In this document: piece by piece, positions 17,286 through 26,064 of the stretch
Layout of the letters: every line of letters begins with the position of its first letter
Position numbering within the stretch: position 1 is the stretch's first letter
DNA from: Selenomonas sp. AE3005
GTDB lineage: Bacteria > Bacillota > Negativicutes > Selenomonadales > Selenomonadaceae
Length of the DNA: 64,000 bases
Assembly (NCBI RefSeq): GCF_000686945.1
Contig: NZ_JMME01000002.1
Coordinates: 234,111-298,110, forward strand
Direction of reading: 5' to 3'
The notes under the pieces: model-generated
Told to the model about the DNA's origin: nothing
Database searches by the model: none
What the model saw: only the letters and a program-made list of their open reading frames with translations
Made by a program: the position numbers and the translations under genes

Positions 17286-18807
17286 CTTGACGAAGCTACA
17301 GGTAATAGAGCCTGGTACAGACATAAGTAACATAACCATAGGCAATTCCAAATACAGTGATGACATATGGGATTTACGACCTTTAATTCCTGCCAAAACG
17401 ATACAGGAGTGTCATAAATACATTCGCTTTGAATACATTTCTAATGCGGACATGAAAGAAGTTGTTAAACAATATGCTTACTATAAACTTGGGAAGACTA
17501 AGCCACAAACTGTAATAGGCTATATCAATGGCAGAATTCCTAACTTCGTAGAATATTGCTCCTTAACAGGTATTCATAGTTTTGCGGATGTCACCTTAGA
17601 AGATTATCTTGGCTTTAATCATTGGATGAAGGATGAAAAAAAGGTGGCAGTAAGTACAGGAAATGTAATCTGTCATATAGTAGAGGAAATTATCCGCATC
17701 GGTCAGATAAAGGGATGGAATGTGCCCAAATTTCATCTGCCCAAGACGGCATCTGCTGGTCAGTTATGGGATGTGCAAAAAACGAGGAGAAACTCTAGGA
17801 CAAAACCTATTCCAGAAGATGTGTTTGATAAGGTTTTGTATCATGCGGTACATGATGAAAAGGATGTGCTTACAAAAGCTGGCATCATCATCCAGAGTCA
17901 GACCGGGCTTCGTATCAACGAGGTTTTATCTATACGAGAGGGCTGTATAAAACATACAGCAGATGGATATGACTACATGGAAGTCACACTTAGTAAGACT
18001 GAGAAAGGTGAGCCTGTCATACATAAGGTTTTTATAAATGACCTTGTAAAAGACACCATAGATGAGCTTTCAGAGTACACAGCAGAACTTCGCAAGGAAA
18101 GCGGATTGAAAGAATTGTTTCTTGTTAGGAATCATGGTATTAGAGTCTTGAATACGGAAAAGTGGAGCACCATTCGGTTGCCTCATTTTATTGAAAGGCA
18201 CGATATCCGAGACAATAAAGGTAAGTTATATTCACTAAAGTCACATCAGTTCAGGGCAACTTTCGTAAGGGAACTGGTTAAAAGAAAAGTCCCCATTGCC
18301 ATGATTATGAAGCAGTATTCTCATGTATCAATAGAGATGACGGCACATTACCTTACCTTGCAAGAAGCAGAAGTCAAAGAAATATATTCTGATATGATTT
18401 TAAGCCCGGATTCAAAGATTGCGGGACTTCGCGCTAAAGAAATCAAGGGTAAGCTGGATACGCTTTTTCATGGTAAAACTGAGGCTGAGATTGATGATAT
18501 TATTACAGGGCTTGCCAAAACCATGAGCTTTAATCCTCTGCCTACTGGAGTTTGCCTCTACGACTTTAGGCGTGGGAATTGTACAGATGGAGATGGATGC
18601 TTCTTTTATAACTGCCCCAACTATATTACAGAGGTCAAGTTCTATCCTGTCTTAAAGGATGAATTGAATTTGCTGGAAAAGGAGATGGCGCGACTAAAAG
18701 AGCTTGGACAAGAGCCGGCGTATCAAGTGCAAGCAGTTAAGCACAAGTATCTTAAACCATTAGTTGAAAGCCTGGAGGTGCAGCTGAATGGCAAAGAAAG
18801 TATCTGA
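17275..18807 (+). CDS. Tyrosine recombinase, third of trio
   Basis: The start is ATG 17275, with GGAGGG eight bases upstream; the TTG at 17251 has no such site. The 510-residue protein keeps the catalytic Arg in TGLRINEV (about 213), HxxR in HQFRATF (about 323), a second His in YSHVS and the Tyr in HYLTL (about 359). The C terminus has spaced Cys residues (GVCLYDF, GNCTDGDGC, YNCPNY), again like the TnpB group. Tn554 has two recombinases; a third one makes this arrangement closer to recombinase-in-trio elements. It overlaps the TnpC-like gene by 20 bases. Confidence 0.86.
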   Translation: MATDLTKLQVIEPGTDISNITIGNSKYSDDIWDLRPLIPAKTIQECHKYIRFEYISNADMKEVVKQYAYYKLGKTKPQTVIGYINGRIPNFVEYCSLTGIHSFADVTLEDYLGFNHWMKDEKKVAVSTGNVICHIVEEIIRIGQIKGWNVPKFHLPKTASAGQLWDVQKTRRNSRTKPIPEDVFDKVLYHAVHDEKDVLTKAGIIIQSQTGLRINEVLSIREGCIKHTADGYDYMEVTLSKTEKGEPVIHKVFINDLVKDTIDELSEYTAELRKESGLKELFLVRNHGIRVLNTEKWSTIRLPHFIERHDIRDNKGKLYSLKSHQFRATFVRELVKRKVPIAMIMKQYSHVSIEMTAHYLTLQEAEVKEIYSDMILSPDSKIAGLRAKEIKGKLDTLFHGKTEAEIDDIITGLAKTMSFNPLPTGVCLYDFRRGNCTDGDGCFFYNCPNYITEVKFYPVLKDELNLLEKEMARLKELGQEPAYQVQAVKHKYLKPLVESLEVQLNGKESI

Positions 18808-19207
18808 CAGTCAGGTTGCAGGCATAAAGGCTCATGCTGAGGCAAGGAACAAAGCGACCATTGATAAGGTCAATAAGGCTATCGACAGGCTTAAGAGGAA
18901 GAAGAATATAACCATCAACTTTGAAACGGTCAGCAAAGAAGCTGGGGTGGCCAGAGCAACCCTTTATAACAACGCGCAACTAAAAGAGCGTATTTTGAGC
19001 CTTAGAGCTATCGCAAAGGCCGGCCCCTTAGATGATATAGTCGCTGTGAAAAAGGATAGGATGCAACTCAAGGATGAGAAGATTGCCGCCCTTAGATTAC
19101 GGGTACAAAAATTGGAGCAGGATAAGAAGAAGCTAATAGAACAACTTGTTGATTACGAAGAATTGCGTTTTGAAAATGAAAGACTTAAATCAAAGTTAAA
19201 AGCATAG
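18788..19207 (+). CDS. TnpC-like accessory protein (DUF6262-type)
   Basis: This 139-residue basic protein has a helix-turn-helix-like segment near residues 40-65 (TVSKEAGVARATLYNNAQLK) and a C-terminal coiled coil (about 90-135, with IAALRLRVQKLEQDKKKL). Size, position and overlap with the preceding recombinase gene match TnpC of Tn554, which helps set the orientation and frequency of transposition. GGAGGTG lies before ATG 18788. No catalytic residues are expected. Confidence 0.8.
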   Translation: MAKKVSDSQVAGIKAHAEARNKATIDKVNKAIDRLKRKKNITINFETVSKEAGVARATLYNNAQLKERILSLRAIAKAGPLDDIVAVKKDRMQLKDEKIAALRLRVQKLEQDKKKLIEQLVDYEELRFENERLKSKLKA

Positions 19208-19333
19208 ATGGCGATAAGAGTACAATGGTGTTAAGTGCAATTGCATATAAGGTTAATCGTATATGCTAGATACGCATATTTAGGATGTTTTGACTTAATG
19301 GATGTGTATAATGCAGGGGTATCGGAGGATTTT

Positions 19334-22129
19334 ATGACTAACGCAGAGCAAAAGAAGGCTGCACAGGCCTTCGCTGAAAAATGGGCTGGCAAAGGTGATG
19401 AAAAGCAAGACAGCCAGAAGTTCTGGATTGAATTGCTGCAGAAAGTGTACGGAGTAGAAGATCCTACAGGACTTTTGGATTTTGAAAAGAAGATACAACT
19501 GGGACACACCAGTTTTGTAGACATCACAATCCCAGCAACTCACGTAATCATTGAGCAGAAAAGCTTGGGCAAAGATCTTGAGAAGCCCATCAAGCAGTCT
19601 GACGGAACATTCCTTACCCCCTATCAGCAAGCAAAGCGCTATGCTGCAGAGTTCAAATATTCTGAACGCCCACGTTGGATTGTTACTTGCAACTTCGGCG
19701 AGTTTAATATATATGACCTGGATGATAGCCAGGTCAAGAGGGAAGTCCTGTATTTGAAGGACTTGCCGAAAGAATTCTATCGTCTGCAGTTTCTGGTCAA
19801 CATCCAGGCTCACAATACCAAGAAAGAAATGGATCTTTCCATGCAAGCCGGCGAAATAGTCGGCAAGCTATATAATGCTTTGCATGCACAGTACAAAGAT
19901 CCTGACGATCCGGCAGTCATGCAGAGCCTCAACAAGCTGTGCGTCAGGATAGTGTTTCTGCTTTATGCTGAAGACGCTGGTATCCTGGGCAAGAAAGATA
20001 TGTTCCATGACTTCCTGCAAAGTGCTGGACCAAAGCATGCCCGTTCTGCTCTCAAAGAACTCTTCAAAGTTCTGGATACAAAAGTTGAAGACCGCGATCC
20101 ATATATAGATGAAGATTTGGCGGCCTTCCCTTATATCAATGGCGGCCTCTTTGCAGATGAGAACATCATCATACCGACCTTCAACGATGAGATAGTAGAA
20201 CTCCTACTTACTCATGCCAGCGCAGATTTTGACTGGAGCGGCATCTCCCCAACTATCTTCGGCGCAGTCTTTGAAAGTACTTTGAATCCTGACACCCGAC
20301 GCAAGGGGGGCATGCACTATACTTCCATTGAGAACATACATAAGGTCATAGACCCATTGTTCTTAGATGGTCTCAAGCAGGAGTTCGAGGATATCAAGCA
20401 GACTAAGTATCTTAAAACGAAGAACCAAAAGCTCAATGAGTTCCAGGATAAGCTTGCCTCTCTAGCTTTTTTTGACCCAGCTTGCGGAAGTGGCAACTTC
20501 CTTACTGAATCCTACATCTCCCTGCGTCGCCTTGAGAATGAAGTAATCCTTGAAAGATACAAAGAAAAATCTATTGTTCTGAACTTCGTCGAGGGGTACA
20601 GCTATATCAAAGTCGGCATCAATCAGTTCTATGGCATAGAGATAAACGACTTTGCCGTGACCGTTGCCAAGACTGCCCTCTGGATAGCAGAAAGTCAGAT
20701 GCTTGCCGAAACAGAGCAAATAGTTAACGACAGTATAGATTTTCTTCCTTTGAAAAGTTATACGAATATAATCGAAGCTAACGCTTTAAGAATAAAATGG
20801 GAAGATGTATTACCTAAAGATAAATGTTCGTATTTAATGGGTAATCCTCCTTTTAGAGGTTATTCACTGCAGTCTGAAAGTCAAAAAAATGATATTCTAT
20901 CTGTGTATGTTGATGAAGAAGGAACCACTTACTCGAAAGCTGGTAAAATAGATTATGTTGCTGGTTGGTATTTTAAGGCAGCTAAATATATGTATAGAAC
21001 TTCTATACGAACAGCTTTTGTGTCCACTAATTCCATTACACAAGGAGAACAAGTAGCCGATGTATGGCAACCACTCTATAATAGATTTGGCATACATATT
21101 GATTTTGCGTATAGAACATTTCGATGGAATAGTGAATCGAATTCTCAGGCACATGTGCATTGTGTGATTATTGGTTTTAGTCATGGTATAAGTCCAAAAG
21201 AGAAAATTCTTATCTCTGGGGAATTAATTCAACACGTAGATAATATTAATCCATATCTTGTTAATGCACCTAATGTATTCATCGAAAGTAGAAGAAGACC
21301 TTTAAGTAATGTATCTGAGATGGTATATGGCAACAAACCTACTGATGGAGGCTTTTTGTTTTTGACTCCAGAAGATAGAGATGAGGCTTTGACCAAAGAG
21401 CCAGAAATTGGTCCTTATATAAAGCAAATATATGGTGCTAACGAGTACATAAATAACAAGTTGAGATTTTGTCTTTGGCTGCTTGGAGCACCTCCTTCAT
21501 TAGTGAAAAAATCTAAATTCATTAAAAATAGGGTAAGAAAAGTTCAAGAATTTAGATTGGCCAGTACCAAGCAGGCTACCAAAGAAAGCGCAAAGACGCC
21601 TACATTATTTCAAGAAATAAGACAACCCACATCCAATTACATAATTATTCCTAGACATTCATCAGAAAATAGAAGATACGTGCCCATAGGATTTATAACA
21701 CCTGAAGTAATTGTAAATGATGCAGTACAAATTATTCCTAATGCTACTATTTATGATTTTGGTATTCTTACTAGTAATGTTCATATGGCATGGATGAGAG
21801 CAGTTGCAGGCAGGCTTAAGAGTGATTATCGTTATTCTAAAGATGTTGTCTATAATAATTTTCCGTGGCCTGCTCCTACAGAAGCACAAAAAGATATGAT
21901 AGAAAAAACAGCTCAACTAATTTTAGATGCCCGTAAATTATATCCTAATGAAAGCCTTGCTGACCTTTATGACCCCGTAGGGATGACGCAAGCGACTGAA
22001 TTACTCAATGCTCACAGAGCTAACGACAAGGCTGTCATGACTGCTTATGGTTTTCCTGTCAAGGGGTTTACCGAAGCAGATTGCGTGGCCGAGCTGATGA
22101 AATTATATCAAAAATTAGTGTTCCAATAA
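19334..22129 (+). CDS. MmeI-like type IIG/IIL restriction-modification enzyme
   Basis: This 931-residue protein combines nuclease, adenine methyltransferase and recognition domains. The N-terminal nuclease site is D63-x10-E74-Q-K76, one residue longer in spacing than the D-x9-ExK I recall for MmeI. Methyltransferase motif I is DPACGSGNFL (about 381) and motif IV is NPPF (about 503), as in N6-adenine enzymes. The C terminus (SLADLYDPVGMTQATELLNAH) is typical of the family. The start is ATG 19334 after CGGAGG; the TTG at 19235 would add 33 unlikely residues. Bases from about 20740 to 21900, covering the recognition domain, are more AT-rich than both ends of the gene, which suggests exchange of specificity. 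It is the cargo of the Tn554-like element. Confidence 0.87.
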   Translation: MTNAEQKKAAQAFAEKWAGKGDEKQDSQKFWIELLQKVYGVEDPTGLLDFEKKIQLGHTSFVDITIPATHVIIEQKSLGKDLEKPIKQSDGTFLTPYQQAKRYAAEFKYSERPRWIVTCNFGEFNIYDLDDSQVKREVLYLKDLPKEFYRLQFLVNIQAHNTKKEMDLSMQAGEIVGKLYNALHAQYKDPDDPAVMQSLNKLCVRIVFLLYAEDAGILGKKDMFHDFLQSAGPKHARSALKELFKVLDTKVEDRDPYIDEDLAAFPYINGGLFADENIIIPTFNDEIVELLLTHASADFDWSGISPTIFGAVFESTLNPDTRRKGGMHYTSIENIHKVIDPLFLDGLKQEFEDIKQTKYLKTKNQKLNEFQDKLASLAFFDPACGSGNFLTESYISLRRLENEVILERYKEKSIVLNFVEGYSYIKVGINQFYGIEINDFAVTVAKTALWIAESQMLAETEQIVNDSIDFLPLKSYTNIIEANALRIKWEDVLPKDKCSYLMGNPPFRGYSLQSESQKNDILSVYVDEEGTTYSKAGKIDYVAGWYFKAAKYMYRTSIRTAFVSTNSITQGEQVADVWQPLYNRFGIHIDFAYRTFRWNSESNSQAHVHCVIIGFSHGISPKEKILISGELIQHVDNINPYLVNAPNVFIESRRRPLSNVSEMVYGNKPTDGGFLFLTPEDRDEALTKEPEIGPYIKQIYGANEYINNKLRFCLWLLGAPPSLVKKSKFIKNRVRKVQEFRLASTKQATKESAKTPTLFQEIRQPTSNYIIIPRHSSENRRYVPIGFITPEVIVNDAVQIIPNATIYDFGILTSNVHMAWMRAVAGRLKSDYRYSKDVVYNNFPWPAPTEAQKDMIEKTAQLILDARKLYPNESLADLYDPVGMTQATELLNAHRANDKAVMTAYGFPVKGFTEADCVAELMKLYQKLVFQ

Positions 22130-22253
22130 TGACAAAGAATGTTTTAATAAGAAAAGGAGGACGTAGTAGACAGTATTTTGTGTATATAATGTAAAACCTA
22201 TGCTATTATGGGAGTTATATACATGTTATACAGAAGTCTACTATAAATAAAAC
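22130..22253. other. Right end of the Tn554-like element
   Basis: Non-coding. It contains GTAGTAGACAG near 22170 and GTCTACTATAA near 22237, in opposite orientation, which may be terminal recombinase sites. An unused AAAGGAGG lies at about 22153. Confidence 0.45.
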
Positions 22254-22376
22254 ATGAAGGTATTGAACTTCGGCTTGGCAAAAAAATTCTATGACCGCTA
22301 TGATTATGAGGCCTTAGCCAAGGAAAATCACTTGACGGCTGTGCAGGTCGCAGAGGATATTTTGGCTAATCTGTAA
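22254..22376 (+). pseudogene. C-terminal remnant of the DXS-like gene, cut off by the Tn554-like element
   Basis: These 40 codons (MKVLNFGLAKKFYDRYDYEA and on to DILANL) are the usual end of DXS-like enzymes and complete the sequence that stops at GADKM at 14535. No ribosome binding site precedes them. Together with 12136-14535 they define one gene split by 7.7 kb. Confidence 0.78.
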
Positions 22377-22380
22377 AAAA

Positions 22381-22424
22381 AAATCCAGGACAGTAACCCA
22401 ACGAGGCTGCCCTGGATTTTTCTT
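22381..22424 (+). terminator. Terminator of the interrupted DXS-like gene
   Basis: AAATCCAGG-A-CAG (22381-22393) pairs with CTG-C-CCTGGATTT (22407-22419), followed by TTTTTCTT-like bases. It directly follows the C-terminal remnant. Confidence 0.85.
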
Positions 22425-22470
22425 GTAACAAACTTAATAAAATAATTAAATTGATAATCTAAACTTACGA

Positions 22471-22500
22471 TTGGATATTCTGATATAACATCGCTATAAT
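22471..22500 (+). promoter_or_regulatory. Sigma-70-type promoter of the NTF2-like/flavodoxin pair
   Basis: TTGGAT (22471-22476) and a perfect TATAAT (22495-22500) are separated by 18 bases. Transcription would begin near 22507, after the alternative start at 22499, which supports ATG 22547. Confidence 0.65.
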
Positions 22501-22546
22501 GAAATCAACAAAAGGAAATGCAGATATGTTGAAAGGGGAATGTCAA

Positions 22547-22975
22547 ATGTCACTGGAGATTTTAGAAGCAAAAGAAGCGATTCGCGAGGTTATTGATGGT
22601 TTTGCCAATCTGGAGTGCAATGTGCCGGCGCAGATGGTTTATTTTACTGAGGATGTTCATGTCATGGTTTATATGGGCGATAAGCTCACGATGGATATTC
22701 ATGGCCGCGATACATTGGAAAAACAGTTCAGCGCCTTTACCGGCGGCATCAAGGCGTCGCACCATCAAAATGGCCAGCAGGTCATTACGCTAGATGGCGA
22801 TACGGCCACGGATGTACATTACTGCCGGGCGGCCCTCGTGATGGAGGAAAACGGCCATGATGTGGTGTCGGACAACTACATCCGTTATACGGATAAACTC
22901 GTGAAGCAAGACGGTAGGTGGCTCATCAAAGAACGCGAGCAGCATTTTGTCATTACGAAGAAACAGGATTTATAA
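22547..22975 (+). CDS. NTF2/SnoaL-like domain protein
   Basis: This 142-residue single-domain protein has an N-terminal helix (ILEAKEAIREVIDGFANLE) followed by a curved-sheet pattern and the end WLIKEREQHFVI, the standard SnoaL-like plan. Such proteins are small cone-shaped enzymes or binding proteins; the substrate cannot be told. ATG 22547 has AAGGGGA upstream and lies downstream of the predicted transcription start. It is followed after 36 bases by a flavodoxin gene, so the pair may act in a small redox or detoxification step (inference). Confidence 0.75.
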   Translation: MSLEILEAKEAIREVIDGFANLECNVPAQMVYFTEDVHVMVYMGDKLTMDIHGRDTLEKQFSAFTGGIKASHHQNGQQVITLDGDTATDVHYCRAALVMEENGHDVVSDNYIRYTDKLVKQDGRWLIKEREQHFVITKKQDL

Positions 22976-23011
22976 AGAATTTAGACTAAGTTTTCGAGAG
23001 GAGTAGAGAAC

Positions 23012-23530
23012 ATGGCCAAGACATTGGTAATCTATTATTCCCGCAAGGGACAGAATTATGTAAGCGGCAGTATTGTGGATTTGCCAAAAGGCAATACCGA
23101 AATTGTGGCAGAGTTTATCCAAAAGGCAGTAGGGGCGGATTTGTTTGAAGTAGAAACGAAAAAGTCCTATGCGATTGACTATACGCAGTGTACGGTTGAG
23201 ACCAAAGAGGAACTGCGTAACAATGACCGCCCGGAATTGGTGAAAATGTTGGACTCGGTGGCGGAATACGACAATATTGTTGTGGCCGGTCCGTGCTGGT
23301 GGGGAACTTATCCTGTGGCGGTATTCACCCTGCTTGAAACGCTGGATTTCACTGGGAAAAAGGTATTCCCTGTGATGACACACGAGGGCAGCGGCATTGC
23401 CGGGGCTCCTGCGGCCTTAAAGAAGTATTGTCAGGGAGCCGTGGTCGGTGAAGGCCTGGCTATACAAGGGGGAGCTGCCGCAGGTTCTGAAGAAAAAGTG
23501 GCTGCCTGGGCAAAGAAGAATCTTGCCTAA
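23012..23530 (+). CDS. Flavodoxin family protein
   Basis: This 172-residue protein begins with the flavodoxin-type sheet and phosphate loop (TLVIYYSRKGQNYVSG), has the central VVAGPCWWGTYP segment for the flavin ring, and ends with a helix. It most resembles the larger flavodoxins of anaerobes that have an insert in the phosphate loop region. AGAGGAG lies upstream of ATG 23012. Probably an FMN electron carrier or quinone/xenobiotic reductase. It lies directly downstream of the NTF2-like gene and before a broken SDR gene, which suggests a once longer redox operon. Confidence 0.82.
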   Translation: MAKTLVIYYSRKGQNYVSGSIVDLPKGNTEIVAEFIQKAVGADLFEVETKKSYAIDYTQCTVETKEELRNNDRPELVKMLDSVAEYDNIVVAGPCWWGTYPVAVFTLLETLDFTGKKVFPVMTHEGSGIAGAPAALKKYCQGAVVGEGLAIQGGAAAGSEEKVAAWAKKNLA

Positions 23531-23545
23531 AAAGGGGATAGATAA

Positions 23546-23797
23546 AATGATATTGCGCCCGGAATTATCGTTACGCCTTTGGCTATAGATGAATTCAATG
23601 GCCCGCGTGGCGATTTTTACAAGAATATGTTTGCCAAATGCCCGGCAGGCCGCCCGGGAACTGCCGATGAAGTAGCTGATGTAGCAGAGCTTTTAATGAG
23701 TGAACGTGCGCAGTTTATTACTGGTTCAACATTTTTGGTAGATGGCGGGGCGACAGCCGCTTATTACTATGGGCCATTGCAGCCAAAAGTAAATTGA
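23546..23797 (+). pseudogene. C-terminal remnant of a short-chain dehydrogenase/reductase
   Basis: The frame opens after a TAA at 23543 with DIAPGIIVTPL and ends with ITGSTFLVDGGATAAYY, the last third of a typical SDR (the PG motif after the active site, and the C-terminal VDGG). The Rossmann GxxxGxG motif and the YxxxK active site are missing. The AAGGGG site before an out-of-frame ATG at 23547 belongs to the deletion scar. The gene lost its first two thirds. Confidence 0.8.
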
Positions 23798-23815
23798 GTA
23801 TGAAAAAATCTCTGT

Positions 23816-23847
23816 AATATGATACTGGTTGATATTGTCATATTTTT
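23816..23847 (+). terminator. Weak terminator-like hairpin after the SDR remnant
   Basis: AATATGA (23816-23822) pairs with TCATATT (23838-23844), followed by TTTT. It is AT-rich and short, so efficiency is doubtful. Confidence 0.4.
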
Positions 23848-23943
23848 ATGAATAAGCTATGTTTCGTTCCGTAGCACTTGTGTTCTGTTTAAGTAACTTC
23901 TATAATAGAAGAACTTATTGAGCATGATGAAAGGATTTACGGA

Positions 23944-25110
23944 ATGGAACATACAATACAAGCAGAAGAATTTAATCCGGCGGATAAATGGACGCAGTAT
24001 GCCACCAGTGCTATATTTTTTGTCGGCGGCTTTGGTGCGGCCTCCTGGGCACCGCTTGTGCCATTGCTGCGTGAGCGGCTGGCTGTTGGTGAAGATGTTT
24101 TGGGGCTGCTCCTGTTATGTATCGGTGTGGGCTCTCTGCTAACCATGCCCTTGTCGGGAGCATCGGCTGTGCGTCTAGGGTGCCGCCGTGTGCTGACTTT
24201 TGCCAGTATTTCCTTTGCTTTGCTGTTGTTTTTGCTCAGCCAGGTGGGAGAAATACTGCTGGCTATACCCGTGTTATTGCTTTTTGGCGCGATTATGGGC
24301 TGTATTGATGTAGTGGCCAATGTACAGGCGGTCATTGTGGAAAAAGCCTCTGGCAGGCGGTTGATGTCCGGCATGCATGCGCTGTGGAGTGTGGGCGGCT
24401 TTGTCGGCGCTGGCCTTTTTGGTGTCTGGGTAGGAATGCTGGGGCTGACGCCTGTGGTATCTACGTTAATTGCCGCAATGATTATGACCATGGTTACCGT
24501 ATTTTTTGCCCGCTTTTTACTGCCCTTTGGCGGTGATGCCGGGGGGGAAATGTTGGCTATGCCCAAGGGAATTGTGGCTTTTGTCGGCATTATCGCCTGT
24601 ATTGCCTTCCTGGTGGAGGGGGCCATTATGGACTGGAGTGGCGTGTTTTTAACTGTGGTGCGTGGATTTGACATGTCAATGGCCGGTACAGGTTTTACAG
24701 TTTTCTCGGCAGCTATGCTGGTTATGCGTCTGATGGGGGACAAGCTGGTACAGAAACTCGGACAGAAAATAATTGTTTTAGGCGGCAGTATGCTGGCCTT
24801 TATGGGATTTCTGGCGGTGATTTTTACGCCAGTGACCTGGCTGTTATATGTTGGGTTCTTTGCTATTGGTGTGGGAAGTGCTAATATTGTGCCGGTATTT
24901 TTCTCACTGTTGGGCAGGCAGCAGGATATGCCCATTGGCCTGGCGGTGCCGGCAGTAAGCACTTTAGGATATTTAGGAATCCTGATGGGGCCGGCGGCAA
25001 TCGGTGCCCTGGCTCATGCCACCAGTCTGTATGCTGCCTTTGGCCTGCTGGCGGGGCTTGTGGCTTTGCAGCTGGTTATTGCCCGTCATGTATATAAAAA
25101 AGTTTTATAA
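23944..25110 (+). CDS. Major facilitator superfamily permease (YbjJ-like)
   Basis: This 388-residue protein has twelve predicted hydrophobic segments, beginning with ATSAIFFVGGFGAASWAPLVP, and a loop 2-3 with the MFS-type basic motif (VRLGCRRVL). It resembles the YbjJ-like group, whose substrates are mostly unknown. ATG 23944 has AAGGA upstream. The gene stands alone between the SDR remnant and an EamA remnant and seems intact. Sugar or fucose-like uptake, or drug export, are both possible. Confidence 0.8.
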   Translation: MEHTIQAEEFNPADKWTQYATSAIFFVGGFGAASWAPLVPLLRERLAVGEDVLGLLLLCIGVGSLLTMPLSGASAVRLGCRRVLTFASISFALLLFLLSQVGEILLAIPVLLLFGAIMGCIDVVANVQAVIVEKASGRRLMSGMHALWSVGGFVGAGLFGVWVGMLGLTPVVSTLIAAMIMTMVTVFFARFLLPFGGDAGGEMLAMPKGIVAFVGIIACIAFLVEGAIMDWSGVFLTVVRGFDMSMAGTGFTVFSAAMLVMRLMGDKLVQKLGQKIIVLGGSMLAFMGFLAVIFTPVTWLLYVGFFAIGVGSANIVPVFFSLLGRQQDMPIGLAVPAVSTLGYLGILMGPAAIGALAHATSLYAAFGLLAGLVALQLVIARHVYKKVL

Positions 25111-25149
25111 CAATGACGCTGCAAACATCATATACAAGGAGAAAATATT

Positions 25150-25328
25150 TTGCGTAATTTACTAATCGGTTCGCTGCTATTGTCGCTGGCCGGCAGTATT
25201 TGGGGCGCCATGTTTATTGCTGTCCGCCTGACCGTAGGTGTGATTACACCAGTGGCTTTGGTGTGCTGCTGGCTATGAAAGGCGGCAATACAACTGCTGC
25301 AGAAAAATTGGCCAAAAGCCGCAGGTAA
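25150..25328 (+). pseudogene. Remnant of an EamA/DMT-family transporter with internal deletion
   Basis: A TTG start after AGGAG gives LRNLLIGSLLLSLAGSIWGA and on to VGVITPVAL, the first helices of an EamA transporter. The frame then shifts straight into what looks like the last segment (LLAMKGGNTTAAEKLAKSRR, stop near 25328). About 250 residues are missing. A terminator follows directly. Confidence 0.7.
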
Positions 25329-25330
25329 TA

Positions 25331-25366
25331 AAAATCCACTGACTATGTTGTCAGTGGATTTTTTAT
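25331..25366 (+). terminator. Intrinsic terminator
   Basis: AAATCCACTGAC and GTCAGTGGATTT form a perfect 12-base stem around TATGTT, followed by a T-run ending near 25364. It belongs to the EamA remnant. Confidence 0.88.
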
Positions 25367-25379
25367 TGACATGGTGTCA
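25367..25379. promoter_or_regulatory. Short perfect palindrome before the aldo/keto reductase remnant
   Basis: TGACA-TGG-TGTCA lies about 20 bases before the ribosome binding site AGGAGG of the broken aldo/keto reductase gene, overlapping a TTGACA that could have been a -35. No -10 remains, so the promoter is probably lost. Confidence 0.4.
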
Positions 25380-25399
25380 TTTTTAGGAGGCGGCAGGTT

Positions 25400-26056
25400 A
25401 TGGATTATACAAAGCTGGGTAATTCTGATTTGCAGGTATCGCGTATTTGTCTGGGCTGTATGGGCTTTGGCAACGCCACAACGGGACAGCATAGCTGGAC
25501 GGTTGATGAGTCTGCAACCCGGGATATTATTAAACATGCTTTGCAGGCTGGGATAAATTTCTTCGATACGGCGATTGCTTATCAGAATGGTACCAGTGAA
25601 TAGTATCTGGGCCGGGCACTTAAGGATTATGCCAAACGCGATAATGTGGTGGTCGCTACAAAATTCCTGCCGCGCAGCCAGCAGAAAATCGCAGCTGGTG
25701 TGACCGGTCAGGAACATATTGCCAGACAGCTGGATTTAAGTCTGCAGCACCTGGGCATGGACTATGTGGATTTATATATCTATCATATGTGGGACTATCA
25801 GACGCCTGTTTACGATATTTTAGACGGCTTAAACAAGCAGGTAAAGGCAGGAAAAGTCCGTTATATCGGTATTGCCAACTGCTATGCCTGCCAGCTGGCC
25901 AAGGCTGCGGAACTTAAATTATCGGCTGAAGATATAGCTTATTTGGAAGAACTTTATGTTCCGCATAAACTCGTAGGGGTAATGGCGCAGAATACACAGG
26001 ACGGCAATAAAAAAGAGCAGGTATGGATGAAAAATGCACCGCAGGGCATGCAGTAA
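25400..26056 (+). pseudogene. Aldo/keto reductase with a nonsense codon and internal deletion
   Basis: The reading starts MDYTKLGNSDLQVSRICLGC with AGGAGG upstream, as in YdhF/Tas-like aldo/keto reductases, and keeps the catalytic Asp-Tyr region (FFDTAIAYQNG). An in-frame TAG at 25601-25603 replaces one codon, after which the same frame continues with YLGRALKDYAKR. After NCYACQLAKA the sequence jumps to ELKLSAEDIAYLEELYVPH, so about 100 residues of the barrel are missing. Two independent lesions show that the gene is dead. Confidence 0.85.
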
Positions 26057-26064
26057 AATTCTGC

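Larger units (their letters stand above)
14536..22253 (+). mobile_element. Tn554-like element with three tyrosine recombinases, TnpC-like protein and a restriction-modification cargo
   Basis: The borders are read from the interrupted DXS-like gene: native codons end with GATAAAATG at 14535 and resume with ATGAAGGTATTG at 22254. Both junctions carry an AAAATGA/AAACATGA-like core, as expected for site-specific insertion without a long target duplication; each border could shift by a few bases. Inside are four overlapping genes like Tn554 tnpA-tnpB-tnpC or recombinase-in-trio elements, then a type IIG enzyme gene. Terminal bases show related GTAGAC/GTCTAC motifs near both ends (left 14540-14630, right 22165-22245). 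No long inverted repeats were seen, as in Tn554. Confidence 0.8.

Noticed and set aside
19235..19333. A longer N terminus of the restriction-modification enzyme from TTG 19235
   Set aside because: CGGAGG lies at the right distance for ATG 19334, and homologues begin near that Met; the extra 33 residues look non-coding.
23937..24962. A 341-codon minus-strand frame opposite the MFS permease
   Set aside because: Its composition (rich in Thr, Pro, Ser) is the usual antisense image of a hydrophobic transporter; no start site or family.
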